64,000 bases of DNA, from contig CALSTP010000001.1 of NCBI GenBank assembly GCA_943789305.1, positions 410,178 through 474,177 on the forward strand. The letters run 5' to 3'. A program made the position numbers and the translations under genes. Shown here piece by piece: positions 1-8,470 of this stretch (position 1 is the first letter of the stretch; each line of letters starts with the position of its first letter). The DNA comes from an uncultured Flavobacteriaceae bacterium. Lineage in GTDB: Bacteria > Bacteroidota > Bacteroidia > Flavobacteriales > Flavobacteriaceae. The notes below the pieces were generated by a model. The model saw only the letters and a list, made by a program, of their open reading frames with translations. It made no database searches and was not told the DNA's origin.

Positions 1-669
1 CAATACGGACTGATCCCCTGGTAAAAAAGCTCCAGAAGGATTGTAAACAAGATCCAACGGAAGATTTTTGTCTAATATCCCATATCCAACTTTGTTTAAC
101 ATCTGAAGCGCCTTAATGGAAGATTCAAAAACTCCATCACCTCTTTGACGATCCGTTTTTTCTCTCTTGTAAAATGGGAGTGAGGAAATAACATGAATTT
201 TGTGCTTTGCAAAAAAAGTTGGAAGATCATTGTATTTTTTATTAGCTAGAATAATCGTGAGATTGGATCGAACTATAATTTCCTCCACATTGGTTTTTCG
301 AAGCTCTTCAACAAACCATCTAAATCTTGGATGCATTTCGGGTGCCCCACCAGTAAGATCAACGGTTTTGATTTTTATATTTTTTATGACTCTTAAAATT
401 TGTTCCATGGTTTTGTGAGTCATAATTTCTTTACGATCTGGACCAGCATCAACATGGCAATGAGCGCAAACTTGGTTACACATGTACCCAACATTAATTT
501 GTAAAATCTCTAGTTTTTTGGGCCTTATTGGAGGAAGCTTATTGGAAGCTACTTTTTTTTTAAAAGTAGGTAAACTTCCGTCTTTGAAAATCCCACTAGC
601 TAGTATTTCGAGCTGTTTTTCGGTTTGAGAGAGTGAATTATTTCGCGCCTTAAGTGATTTTATCTTCAT
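1..669 (-). CDS. arsS: Arsenosugar biosynthesis radical SAM protein ArsS (partial, C-terminus beyond window)
   Basis: Reading the minus strand from the ATG at 669 gives 223 uninterrupted codons up to the window edge, so the C-terminal part is missing. A radical-SAM CxxxCxxC cluster motif (C64, C68, C71, as CNQVCAHC) binds the 4Fe-4S cluster, and it is followed by the family stretch LTGGAPEMHPRFR. The family is the radical SAM/Cys-rich protein ArsS, which acts with the ArsM methyltransferase to make oxo-arsenosugars from methylated arsenic. The identification rests on recalled family motifs. The Cys-rich C-terminal domain cannot be checked here. The gene starts 1 nt after the stop of the carboxymuconolactone-decarboxylase-like gene, so the two are probably co-transcribed. 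Confidence 0.85.
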   Translation of the reverse strand, partial: MKIKSLKARNNSLSQTEKQLEILASGIFKDGSLPTFKKKVASNKLPPIRPKKLEILQINVGYMCNQVCAHCHVDAGPDRKEIMTHKTMEQILRVIKNIKIKTVDLTGGAPEMHPRFRWFVEELRKTNVEEIIVRSNLTIILANKKYNDLPTFFAKHKIHVISSLPFYKREKTDRQRGDGVFESSIKALQMLNKVGYGILDKNLPLDLVYNPSGAFLPGDQSVL

Positions 670-670
670 G

Positions 671-1006
671 CTACATGCTCAATTGATCATGACGATTCAT
701 CATTTGAACTCCGTGGACTAACGCAGCTCCAGCTTTGATTGCTGCACCAGCATGAACTGCTTCCATCATATCTTCTTTTGGAATACCTATTTGTAAACTA
801 TCTTTAGTATACGCATCAATACAATACGGACATTGAACAACATGAGATACGGCTAATGCTATTAATAATTTTTCTCGTTTTGATAATGAACCTTCATCAA
901 AAACAGTATTGTAATAATCAAAAAATTTTGAGCCAAGAATTTCATTCCATTCGGTTACTGAACTAAATTTTTTGAGGTCTTCGGGTTGGTAATAGCTTTT
1001 TTTCAT
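671..1006 (-). CDS. Arsenosugar-associated carboxymuconolactone decarboxylase-like (AhpD-fold) protein
   Basis: A 111-aa alpha-helical protein of the CMD/AhpD fold with a CPYCIDAYT redox motif (C59, C62). The His usually found after the CxxC in AhpD is Tyr here. Small proteins of this type are commonly found beside arsS and are annotated as arsenosugar-biosynthesis peroxidase-like. The 1-nt gap to arsS supports one operon. Its own reaction is not established; a thiol-peroxidase or redox role is inferred from the fold. Start: the ATG at 1006 is the only sensible start, and weak -10-like sequence lies upstream. Confidence 0.8.
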   Translation of the reverse strand: MKKSYYQPEDLKKFSSVTEWNEILGSKFFDYYNTVFDEGSLSKREKLLIALAVSHVVQCPYCIDAYTKDSLQIGIPKEDMMEAVHAGAAIKAGAALVHGVQMMNRHDQLSM

Positions 1007-1021
1007 TTTTTTGTTTGGAGT

Positions 1022-1267
1022 TAATTAAGTTTAAAGATATACATAAAATGGAAACGAAATGGTTTTAAAACCTTTAAAAAGCTTGTCCAATCGTATTCAA
1101 ATTTTCATGAACTTATCCCTGATTTTTTAGTTAATTTGGATTTTTTTTATAGCATTATTTACGACAAAACCTACAATGAATTTAATTGTAATTTAAAAAC
1201 TGGAGCAAGTGTGGTTATGACAAAACAGCAGTATCAAAGTCTCAATTATGTTATTAGAATTTTTTAA
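1022..1267 (+). pseudogene. Possible decayed LytTR-domain-like gene fragment
   Basis: The plus frame is open from the stop at 1022-1024 to the stop at 1265-1267, about 80 codons, with no credible start codon. The conceptual peptide is well balanced (for example KTFKKLVQSYSNFHEL, then FLVNLDFFYSIIYD, then CNLKTGASVVMTKQQY). It resembles the order of a LytTR DNA-binding domain: a helix, an 'F...FLVNLD' strand region, then a 'LKTG..V.MT' region. It looks like the 3' tail of a lost response-regulator-type gene. The match is by eye only; it may equally be non-coding. Confidence 0.3.
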
Positions 1268-1280
1268 AAAAAGAATAAAG

Positions 1281-2000
1281 CTATTTGAGTTTTGGGGATA
1301 TATCCAAAACATAATCCTTCACATAATTTTCAATAAATTCTTGAGTAAAATATTCTTTTCCTAATATTTTCTTATCGCTTAACAATGAATCTAAATTAAT
1401 TTTCAAATATTCTTCAAGATAAGGTTTTGAAAGGGGAGCAAAGCTATAGTGCCAGGGTTCGTATTCGAAACCTTTGCGTTCAATGTTATTTGTGTATACG
1501 AGGTAAAATCCAAATGATTTAGAATTCATATCCATCCATTTTTTAAATGAAACATAAGGCCCTTTTTCTTCAAATAAATGTGCTAGTAAGACATCACCTT
1601 CTACCAAAGGTTCTGCGTCGATTAAATCTAACTCTGTTCCCCAATGATGTCTTGAAGTTCCCGGTATAGTTGAGTATTCGATTATTTTTCGAATGTTTTC
1701 AATAGGATCTAAACCGTTTTCTTCATTTTGAATATATTTGGCATTCCAAATTGCTAATTGTCTTTCAAAACTTCTAGAACTCGAAACGATTTTAATTTGA
1801 ATTCCATCTTCAGCAGCAGCCTGCTTCATTTTTTCAAAAGCTAGGGCAACTTCTTCAATTAGACCGTAGTTTTTTTCATTCAAATGATCAGTGCTTTGTC
1901 CGGTTAATTGGAGCTCACTAGTTAGTGGAAAGGATTTTTTTTGAGCTGATAACTGTGCTATTATGAAGAATATGAATATGAATGGTTTGAAAAATCTCAT
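1281..2000 (-). CDS. Secreted M15-family D-alanyl-D-alanine carboxypeptidase (VanY-like)
   Basis: 239 aa with an N-terminal signal peptide (hydrophobic residues 5-18, ending AQ at about 20), so it is exported to the periplasm. The zinc motif SRHHWGTELD (S116, H118, D125) matches the M15B SxHxxGxAxD pattern, and the second zinc His lies in EPWHYSF near residue 183. The family trims D-Ala from peptidoglycan stem peptides. It overlaps the upstream GNAT gene at base 2000, so the two are co-transcribed. A role in wall remodelling or recycling is inferred from the family. Confidence 0.88.
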   Translation of the reverse strand: MRFFKPFIFIFFIIAQLSAQKKSFPLTSELQLTGQSTDHLNEKNYGLIEEVALAFEKMKQAAAEDGIQIKIVSSSRSFERQLAIWNAKYIQNEENGLDPIENIRKIIEYSTIPGTSRHHWGTELDLIDAEPLVEGDVLLAHLFEEKGPYVSFKKWMDMNSKSFGFYLVYTNNIERKGFEYEPWHYSFAPLSKPYLEEYLKINLDSLLSDKKILGKEYFTQEFIENYVKDYVLDISPKLK

Positions 2001-2437
2001 TAGTTTAATTTTTTATAAAAGCATTGGTGATTCCCGATCTCAGGAACATTAAAAATTGGACCTATGGGATCGTATTTGAGTTTGGTGTAAAATACATTTG
2101 CATTCACTCGAGCATTTAACCAAATAAAGTCACAGTTTGAAGTTCTTAAGTTTTTTTCGGCTTCAACCATAAGAGCTCTACCAATTCCTTTTTTTTGGAA
2201 TTTTTCTAAAACGGCAACACCTCTAATCTGATAGTTAATTCCATTTTTAAAATAAGCCCCATTTTCAAGATAGCAAGAAATTACACCAATAATTTTATCC
2301 TTTTTGTAGGCTCCTAAATGAAAGGTCTTTTCATGGTTATCTCTTCTAAAATGACAACTTTCAATCGCAAGACCTTTTCGTAAAATAGGATGACGAACAC
2401 CAAATGTTTGTTGACTTGATATGGTTTTTATTTTCAA
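2000..2437 (-). CDS. GNAT family N-acetyltransferase
   Basis: GNAT acetyltransferase with the acetyl-CoA-binding motif Q/R-x-x-G-x-G/A visible as FQKKGIGRALM, preceded by the beta-4 strand YQIRGVAV. The open frame reaches a TTG at 2503 (ATG at 2500). The first 22 residues of that version look like non-family hydrophobic noise, and the domain starts at a TTG at 2437 (KIKTISSQQTF...), so I prefer that start, giving 145 aa. The longer start is possible. The substrate is unknown. The gene overlaps the M15 peptidase downstream and is divergent from a second GNAT gene. Confidence 0.75.
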   Translation of the reverse strand: MKIKTISSQQTFGVRHPILRKGLAIESCHFRRDNHEKTFHLGAYKKDKIIGVISCYLENGAYFKNGINYQIRGVAVLEKFQKKGIGRALMVEAEKNLRTSNCDFIWLNARVNANVFYTKLKYDPIGPIFNVPEIGNHQCFYKKLN

Positions 2438-2542
2438 AGAAAAACTTGTTTTATGTAAAAATATAAAATAGAAGCTAAAGAGCTTTGTTTTTTTCCACAT
2501 CAAAATATCTTTTTTATTGTAATTTTAGTTCAACATTTATCT

Positions 2543-2968
2543 ATGGATTTTAAATTTAAAATACTTGATAAGCAAGCTATTTCAAAAATAGTACCTTTAA
2601 TTCAGGAATTTACAGATAATAAATTTCCCTCTGAACTTCTTGTTTCTCGATTTGAAGCAATGTTTTCGGAAAATTATGAGTGTTTAGGAGTTTTTAAAGA
2701 CGAGGAACTTATAGGTGTTTGTGGGTTATGGTTTCAAACAAGACATTATTCTGGTAAAAGTTGTGAGCCCGATCATGTTTTTATTCAAGCAAAGTATCAA
2801 GGTTTAGGACTTGGGAATAAAATGTTTAAATTCATTGAACAATACTGTAAAGAAAAAGGGTGTGAATCTTTAGAACTCAATACATATGTTCATAATACAG
2901 CTTCACATAAATTTTATTATAATAAAGGATTCAAAATCTTAGGTTATCATTTTTTTAAAGATATATAA
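2543..2968 (+). CDS. GNAT family N-acetyltransferase
   Basis: 141-aa single-domain GNAT protein. The acetyl-CoA pyrophosphate-binding motif appears as YQGLGLGNKMF. The C-terminal 'N..A..FY...GF' signature is present as NTASHKFYYNKGF, typical of small-molecule or N-terminal acetyltransferases. It is not closely similar to the divergent GNAT gene across the roughly 100-bp gap, so the pair is not an obvious duplication. The substrate is unknown. It ends 26 bp before the tRNA gene. Confidence 0.82.
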   Translation: MDFKFKILDKQAISKIVPLIQEFTDNKFPSELLVSRFEAMFSENYECLGVFKDEELIGVCGLWFQTRHYSGKSCEPDHVFIQAKYQGLGLGNKMFKFIEQYCKEKGCESLELNTYVHNTASHKFYYNKGFKILGYHFFKDI

Positions 2969-2994
2969 AGAAATGTTATATTAGCTGCTGAAAA

Positions 2995-3067
2995 GCGAGA
3001 GTAGCTCAGTTGGTAGAGCGTCAGCCTTCCAAGCTGAATGTCGCCGGTTCGAACCCGGTCTCTCGCT
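2995..3067 (+). tRNA. tRNA-Gly (anticodon UCC)
   Basis: A complete 73-nt cloverleaf can be drawn by eye. The acceptor arm GCGAGAG pairs with CTCTCGC, the D arm is GCTC/GAGC, and the anticodon arm TCAGC/GCTGA encloses loop CTTCCAA (anticodon TCC). The T arm GCCGG/CCGGT encloses TTCGAAC, and the discriminator base is T. No CCA is encoded. A TATATTAG -10-like box lies about 10 bp upstream and a T-rich run follows directly, so it is probably a single-gene transcript. Confidence 0.96.
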
Positions 3068-3186
3068 CTTTTTTTATGTCTTTTTTTCGAATTTAATTTG
3101 GGTGTAATATTTCTAGGGAACATTTTTTAACACTAATATTAACAACAATAACCAAGACTTACCAGTTTATTTTTTAATTTTAAATA

Positions 3187-3915
3187 ATGAAAATAAGGCT
3201 TCTTTTAGTAATGTTTATTTGCTCTTTTGTAAATTATTCTCAAGAGAGCAGAACGATTTTGAAAGGTCGTTTGTTGTACAGAAATAGTAATGTAATTGCA
3301 GCTAATGTTGTTAACAACACAGCCCAGACCAATACAATCACTGACGCAGAAGGTGGTTTCGAGATAGAAGCTCGTGTTGGAGATGAGATTGTTTTTTCTT
3401 CAGTTCAATACAGGATAAGATCGGTTAAGATTACTCCAGAAATCATCAAAAATAGACGTCTTGTAGTTTCTATAGATGAACGTGTAAACGTATTAGATGA
3501 AGTAGTCATAGGTCCTGAAAACCAAGAAAAATTTTTGGACATGAAAAAAGAAGAATTTAAACATGTTGATTACACCCAAGATAAATCAACAAAACTAATC
3601 AACAGAGCAGCTGATGATCGTCAGTTAGTCAATGGGTTAAATTTAGTTAATGTTGCCAAATTACTCCATGGACTATTGATTAATAAATCGGACCAACCCG
3701 ACAAACAACTTATTCCAAGTGAGGTGCTACCTTATCTTTTTGAAGCCAATTTTTTCAAGGAAGATTTAGCATTAAATGCTGAAGAAACAGAAGGATTTTT
3801 AGAAAAAATGGATGTCAAATTACCAACCCAGATACTTTTTAAAAAAGATATGGAGTTTGAACTAATTGATTACTTAGTGAAAGAGAGCAAGCTTTACAAG
3901 GAAGAAGTTAGGTAG
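3187..3915 (+). CDS. Secreted carboxypeptidase-regulatory-like domain protein, copy 1
   Basis: 242 aa with a signal peptide (residues 1-18, cleavage near YSQ/E). Next comes a carboxypeptidase-D-regulatory-like beta-sandwich (about residues 24-105) with the typical 'G.V........ANVVN...T.TDAEGGFEI....GD.IVFSSVQY' pattern. The rest is an uncharacterised helical domain. This domain also forms the N-terminus of Bacteroidota TonB-dependent receptors, but no barrel or plug follows. It lies 2 bp before a second paralogue and leads a cluster with a DUF6702-like protein and an M1 peptidase. Its function is unknown; a cell-envelope location is likely. Confidence 0.8.
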   Translation: MKIRLLLVMFICSFVNYSQESRTILKGRLLYRNSNVIAANVVNNTAQTNTITDAEGGFEIEARVGDEIVFSSVQYRIRSVKITPEIIKNRRLVVSIDERVNVLDEVVIGPENQEKFLDMKKEEFKHVDYTQDKSTKLINRAADDRQLVNGLNLVNVAKLLHGLLINKSDQPDKQLIPSEVLPYLFEANFFKEDLALNAEETEGFLEKMDVKLPTQILFKKDMEFELIDYLVKESKLYKEEVR

Positions 3916-3917
3916 TT

Positions 3918-4691
3918 ATGAAGTTTTTCTTCCTAGTTTTCAGTATTCTTATAACGGGTTTGCTCTATGGACAGAACTTCAAGTTGCTTAGTGGAAAAGT
4001 AGACCATTCAAATCTTTCTCTCTCAGGAATTCATGTGATCAACTTATCCCGAGCAAATGCGGTGATAACTGATGCATCAGGTTTTTTTGAAATATCCGTT
4101 AAAGTAGGTGAGCGAATTCTTTTTTCTGGTGTACAATTTAAATCAAAAGAATTGATTGTTTCTCAATCAGTTTTTGATTCAGAATATGTAACAGTTTATC
4201 TCGAAACTTTTGTTAATGAACTTGACGAGGTTATCCTAAAACCCCATAATTTGTCAGGAAATTTGTCATCTGACTTGTCTAATGCAAAAATCAAAAAAAC
4301 AATTAATTTTGACGATGTTGGGATACCCGGATATAAAGGAGTTCGCAAAGAACGTATTCCTTCTCTTCAAGAAATGGCACTTAACTTGGCCTTTGTTCAG
4401 GTAGATATTGAAGCAGTTTATAAGCACATATCAGGATATTACAAAAAACTTAAGTTGAAAAGAAAACAAGATCAAGAATTCCAAGTCATGCTTAAAATAA
4501 TTCAATTTTATGGGCTTTATTTCTTTAAAGAAAACTATAATTTGGATCAAGAAGAAGTTTATGATTTTGTTTTAAGTTGTAAAGAGAATAAACCTTTACT
4601 TAGGTTATTTAGCCAAAATAAACATGAAGAAGTTATGCAAGCTTTTTCTTCATACTTAAAAACTTATCAGAATCCTAATGTTGAAAAATAA
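3918..4691 (+). CDS. Secreted carboxypeptidase-regulatory-like domain protein, copy 2
   Basis: 257 aa, a diverged tandem paralogue of the preceding gene with the same layout. It has a signal peptide ending near YGQ, a regulatory-like beta-sandwich (ITDASGFFEISVKVGERILFSG is the equivalent core; key residues D, G, F, G) and a helical C-terminal region. Spacing to copy 1 is 2 bp, and its 3' end overlaps the DUF6702-like gene by 14 bp, indicating translational coupling. The function is unknown. Confidence 0.8.
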   Translation: MKFFFLVFSILITGLLYGQNFKLLSGKVDHSNLSLSGIHVINLSRANAVITDASGFFEISVKVGERILFSGVQFKSKELIVSQSVFDSEYVTVYLETFVNELDEVILKPHNLSGNLSSDLSNAKIKKTINFDDVGIPGYKGVRKERIPSLQEMALNLAFVQVDIEAVYKHISGYYKKLKLKRKQDQEFQVMLKIIQFYGLYFFKENYNLDQEEVYDFVLSCKENKPLLRLFSQNKHEEVMQAFSSYLKTYQNPNVEK

Positions 4692-5193
4692 AATTTGCAC
4701 CCCTTTTTTTTTTATGATCATGTTGCTTCCTCTGAGCAGCTTTACTCATGATTTTTATTTGTCAATCACTGAAGTTGTTTATGTTGAAGAAAAACAACAG
4801 CTTCAATTAACTACAAGGATCTTTACTGACGATATGGAAGCATATTTAAATTCTCTAACCAATGAAGCAATTCAACTCTCACCAGACCATAATTCACTTT
4901 TAATTGATGGCTTGATAAAAGATTTTTTCAAACAGAATTTCAAAATATTTTTTGATAATAATCAATTAGAAATCAATTATTTAGGAAGGAAATATCAAGA
5001 AGATCAAATTTTGATTTTTGCAGAAGTTATGGGATTAACTTCTCCTACAAGTTATGAAATACAAAACACTATTTTAATACCTTTTAGGCCTAAACAGCAA
5101 AATATTGTTCGGATTAAAGATGGCTCAATCAAGAAAAGTTTTCTGATGGATGAATCCAAAACTATTTTAAATCAACTTTGGATTAATTTGTAA
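4678..5193 (+). CDS. DUF6702-like secreted protein
   Basis: 171 aa with a signal peptide (hydrophobic residues 9-21) followed by HDFYLSITEV. This 'FH.fYvSi' beginning and the overall length match the DUF6702 family of Bacteroidota, found beside M1 peptidases. The assignment is from memory of the family, not a search. It starts inside the 3' end of the preceding gene and precedes the M1 peptidase by 38 bp, so the four genes from 3187 to 7493 look like one envelope-related unit. No catalytic motif is visible. Confidence 0.7.
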   Translation: MLKNKICTPFFFMIMLLPLSSFTHDFYLSITEVVYVEEKQQLQLTTRIFTDDMEAYLNSLTNEAIQLSPDHNSLLIDGLIKDFFKQNFKIFFDNNQLEINYLGRKYQEDQILIFAEVMGLTSPTSYEIQNTILIPFRPKQQNIVRIKDGSIKKSFLMDESKTILNQLWINL

Positions 5194-5231
5194 AAAAAAG
5201 ATTAATTTTAATTCCTAAATCTTTTAAATCT

Positions 5232-7493
5232 ATGCGGAGCAACTTTTTATTTTTTTCGATTACTTTATTTTTTTCTAGTCTTCTTTTTTCACAGGAGGAT
5301 ACTTCAGGAGCAGTCCAATCTGGTCACAAAAACAACAATAATTTTAAACAACTTTACGAAGAATTTTCAACTCCAAATCGCTTTAGAACAGCATCAGGAG
5401 CACCAGGTATTGATTATTATCAGCAACAGGTAGATTATGTAATGAACATCGAGTTAGATGACAAAAACAAAAAGTTGTATGGAGAAGAAACGATAACATA
5501 TACCAATAATTCTCCCGACGATTTGTCATATTTGTGGGTGCAATTGGATCAGAATATTAGAAGGAAAGATGCACCAGCTTTGGAGAAAAACACTTCTTCT
5601 ATTTCCTCCATGGAAGATATTGGAAGCTTTGTAGATGAGACTCTCAAAGAGCCTTTTGAAGGTGGGTTTAATATCGAATTTGTAAAAGATTCAAATGGAA
5701 AGCCTCTCCGCCATATTGTAAATCAAACCATGATGCGCGTAGATTTACCGTCTCCCTTAAAGAGTGGGCAACAATATGTATTTTCAATTAAGTGGTGGTA
5801 TAACATCAACGACCATGTAATTAATCGAGATCGTTCGGGTTATGAATATTTTCCAGAAGACGATAATCGTCTATATGTCATTGCTCAGTTTTTTCCGCGA
5901 ATGGCTGTTTATAATGATGTAGAAGGGTGGCAAAATTACCAATTTTGGGGCAATGGTGAATTCGCTTTAAATTTTGGTAATTATGATGTCAGTATCACAG
6001 TTCCAGAAGACCACATTATGGAAGCAACGGGTGAATTGCAAAATCCGAAGGACGTGCTTTCTAAAGTTGAATTACAACGTTACAAAAAGGCCTTAAATAC
6101 TTTTGATAAGCCTGTGCTAATCGTAAACCAAGAAGAGGTTGAGATAAAAGAAGCAACTAAAGCGACCAAAAAAAGCACTTGGAAATTTAAGGCACAAAAT
6201 GTTAGAGATTTTGGTTTTGCAACCTCAAGGAGATTCATTTGGGATATGATGGCTGTCAAAGTAGGTGACAAAAATGTTATTGCTTCATCATTGTATCCAA
6301 AAGAAGGAAATCCTTTGTGGGAAGAATATTCCACAAAAGTTGTTGCCCATACATTAGAAGTTTATTCAAAGTATACTTTTGATTATCCTTATCCAAAAGC
6401 GGTTTCTGTTCATTCCAAGAATCAAGGAATGGAGTATCCCATGATTTGTTGGAATCATGGAAGACCCAACAAAGATGGAACATACTCTGATAAAGTTAAA
6501 TACGGTATGATTAGCGTTATCATTCATGAAGTAGGTCATAATTACTTCCCAATGATTGTCAATTCAGATGAGCGACAATGGGGTTGGATGGATGAAGGTC
6601 TAGATACTTTCGTACAGTATTTAACTGAACAAGAATTTGAACCAAATTATCCCTCAAGAAGGGGAGACCCATCAAAAATTATTCGATATATGTCCGGAGA
6701 TCAAAACTTTATAACTCCAATCATGTCAAATCCAGAAAATGTATTTCAGCTTGGTCCTAATGCCTATGGTAAACCTGCCACTGCTCTTAATATTTTGAGA
6801 GAAACCATAATGGGTGAAGAACTTTTTGATTATGCTTTCAAAACGTATTCTCAACGATGGATGTTCAAGCACCCTACACCAGAGGATTTTTTTAGAACAA
6901 TGGAAGATGCATCAGCAGTTGATTTAGATTGGTTTTGGAGAGGATGGTTCTACTCTACAGACGTTGTTGATATAGGAGTGAAATCATTTAAACGATTTTA
7001 TATTTCTCCGAAATCCAGTAAGGAAATAGAGGATGTTGTTTCAGATTATGGAATGACTTCCGACGAACTTCCAAATATGGTTTTTATGATTGATGAAGAT
7101 TCTGATGAATTTTCTGAGGAACTTAAGAACAACGAGATAAATTCAGAGGTTCTTAAAAACTATCTAGAGGAGAACAAAGCTACTCTTTCAGGAAAAACAT
7201 TGCCTAAGTATTTCTATGAAATTGAATTTGAAAAACCTGGAGGTATCGTGATGCCAATTATTGTCGAATATTCTTATGCAGATGGTTCAAAAGAACGGGT
7301 AACTTATCCTGTTCAAGTTTGGCGTAAAAACCCTCAATTTGTAACAAAAAGGATTGTTTCAAATAAAGAAATCGTCAAAGTAGTAATTGATCCTAAAGCC
7401 AAGACAGCTGATGTTAATCTTTCAAATAATTCATGGCCCAAAGAAGAGTTAAAATCAGATTTCGATAAGTTCAAGGATTCTCTAAAAGGATAG
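5232..7493 (+). CDS. Secreted M1-family zinc aminopeptidase
   Basis: 753 aa with a signal peptide (residues 1-20). The M1 zinc site is complete: HEVGH at 432-436 and the third ligand E455, separated by the canonical 18 residues. The exopeptidase motif appears as NQGMEYP (usual form GxMEN, with Y replacing N). The N-terminal beta domain begins near residue 60 (QQQVDYVMNIELD). The protein is presumably periplasmic or on the cell surface and cleaves N-terminal residues from peptides. No type IX C-terminal sorting domain is evident. It closes the DUF6702/regulatory-domain cluster. Confidence 0.9.
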   Translation: MRSNFLFFSITLFFSSLLFSQEDTSGAVQSGHKNNNNFKQLYEEFSTPNRFRTASGAPGIDYYQQQVDYVMNIELDDKNKKLYGEETITYTNNSPDDLSYLWVQLDQNIRRKDAPALEKNTSSISSMEDIGSFVDETLKEPFEGGFNIEFVKDSNGKPLRHIVNQTMMRVDLPSPLKSGQQYVFSIKWWYNINDHVINRDRSGYEYFPEDDNRLYVIAQFFPRMAVYNDVEGWQNYQFWGNGEFALNFGNYDVSITVPEDHIMEATGELQNPKDVLSKVELQRYKKALNTFDKPVLIVNQEEVEIKEATKATKKSTWKFKAQNVRDFGFATSRRFIWDMMAVKVGDKNVIASSLYPKEGNPLWEEYSTKVVAHTLEVYSKYTFDYPYPKAVSVHSKNQGMEYPMICWNHGRPNKDGTYSDKVKYGMISVIIHEVGHNYFPMIVNSDERQWGWMDEGLDTFVQYLTEQEFEPNYPSRRGDPSKIIRYMSGDQNFITPIMSNPENVFQLGPNAYGKPATALNILRETIMGEELFDYAFKTYSQRWMFKHPTPEDFFRTMEDASAVDLDWFWRGWFYSTDVVDIGVKSFKRFYISPKSSKEIEDVVSDYGMTSDELPNMVFMIDEDSDEFSEELKNNEINSEVLKNYLEENKATLSGKTLPKYFYEIEFEKPGGIVMPIIVEYSYADGSKERVTYPVQVWRKNPQFVTKRIVSNKEIVKVVIDPKAKTADVNLSNNSWPKEELKSDFDKFKDSLKG

Positions 7494-7542
7494 GGATTAC
7501 ATAAAAGAATCGAATAAATTTAGCTGTATTTTATTTGAAATG

Positions 7543-7550
7543 TATATTTG
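7543..7550 (+). promoter_or_regulatory. Candidate -10 (TATATTTG) upstream of tatA
   Basis: Exact match to the Bacteroidota TAnnTTTG element, 12 bp before the tatA ATG. No well-placed TTG -33 partner is visible. Such matches occur by chance in DNA this AT-rich. Confidence 0.4.
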
Positions 7551-7562
7551 TAAAAAAAAAAC

Positions 7563-7832
7563 ATGTTCACATTCATTAGCGGAGCGGAGATCGTTTTTAT
7601 ATTTTTTATCATACTGTTGATATTTGGAGCTGATAAAATCCCTTCGATTGCAAGAGGATTAGCTAAAGGTATGACACAAGTTCGTAATGCTACTAACGAG
7701 ATAAAGACTGAGATTCAAAAATCTACAGACATTGATCCATCAAAATCCATAACTTCGGAGTTTACCAAAGAAATAGATCAAGTTAAAGAAGATTTCGACA
7801 AAATTTCAGGTTCAATAAAAAGGAAACTTTAA
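7563..7832 (+). CDS. tatA: Sec-independent protein translocase subunit TatA/TatE
   Basis: 89 aa with a single N-terminal transmembrane helix (residues 8-22), the FGADKIPSIARGLAKG hinge and amphipathic helix of TatA/TatB proteins, and a charged C-terminal tail. It forms the pore component of twin-arginine export. The short tail favours TatA over TatB. tatC is not in the window. Its 3' end overlaps the convergent O-methyltransferase gene by 4 bp. Confidence 0.88.
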   Translation: MFTFISGAEIVFIFFIILLIFGADKIPSIARGLAKGMTQVRNATNEIKTEIQKSTDIDPSKSITSEFTKEIDQVKEDFDKISGSIKRKL

Positions 7833-8470
7833 AAAACCCTACTTAGTGTTAAACCATCTCGAAGAGGGAGTAATACACTTTCTACTCGAGGATCATCAGC
7901 AAGTAATTCATTGAATTTTTGAAGCACTTGTGTGTCTTTGTCTTTGGGATCGGCTTGTTGAGTAACTTTTCCACTCCAGAGGACATTATCGGATAAAATT
8001 AATCCTCCGGGATGCATTTTTGGTAGAACCAATTCAAAATAATTTAGATAATTAGATTTATCAGCATCCAAAAAAACAAGGTCGTACTCATTTTTGAGAT
8101 CAGGAATAAGATCTATTGCATTACCAAGGTGTTGATGAATTTGTTTTCCAAAACCAGAACGATCAAAATATTTTCGTTGAAAATCCACCAATTCCTCATT
8201 TTTATCAATTGTGTCAATTTCTCCTTTATCTGCTAAACCTTCTGCCAAACAAAGTGTTGCGTATCCTGTGTAGGTTCCAATTTCTAGAATTCTTTTAGGA
8301 GAAATAAGTTTTGATAACATACTTAAAAATCGCCCTTGTAATGTTCCACTAAGCATTCTTGGCAACAATACTTTTTGATGAGTTTCGCGAGCTAAATCAG
8401 TTAAAATTTTAGGCTCTTTTTGTGAATTATTAGTAACATAATTAGCTAATTCTTCGCTTATAAATTCCAT
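7829..8470 (-). CDS. O-methyltransferase (COMT-like, family 3)
   Basis: 213-aa SAM-dependent, metal-dependent O-methyltransferase. Motif I is EIGTYTGYATLCLAEGL, the metal and substrate region is FLDADKSNY, and a DNVLWSG segment follows. The length is normal for the family (catechol/caffeoyl-CoA OMT type). The physiological substrate is unknown. It lies directly downstream of the flavin-reductase-like gene (gap 0), so the two are probably co-transcribed. Confidence 0.87.
   Translation of the reverse strand: MEFISEELANYVTNNSQKEPKILTDLARETHQKVLLPRMLSGTLQGRFLSMLSKLISPKRILEIGTYTGYATLCLAEGLADKGEIDTIDKNEELVDFQRKYFDRSGFGKQIHQHLGNAIDLIPDLKNEYDLVFLDADKSNYLNYFELVLPKMHPGGLILSDNVLWSGKVTQQADPKDKDTQVLQKFNELLADDPRVESVLLPLRDGLTLSRVF

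Noticed and set aside
2438-2503. Upstream start codons for the minus-strand GNAT gene (TTG 2503, ATG 2500)
   Set aside because: The added residues do not fit the GNAT domain; the TTG at 2437 places the N-terminus at the domain start.
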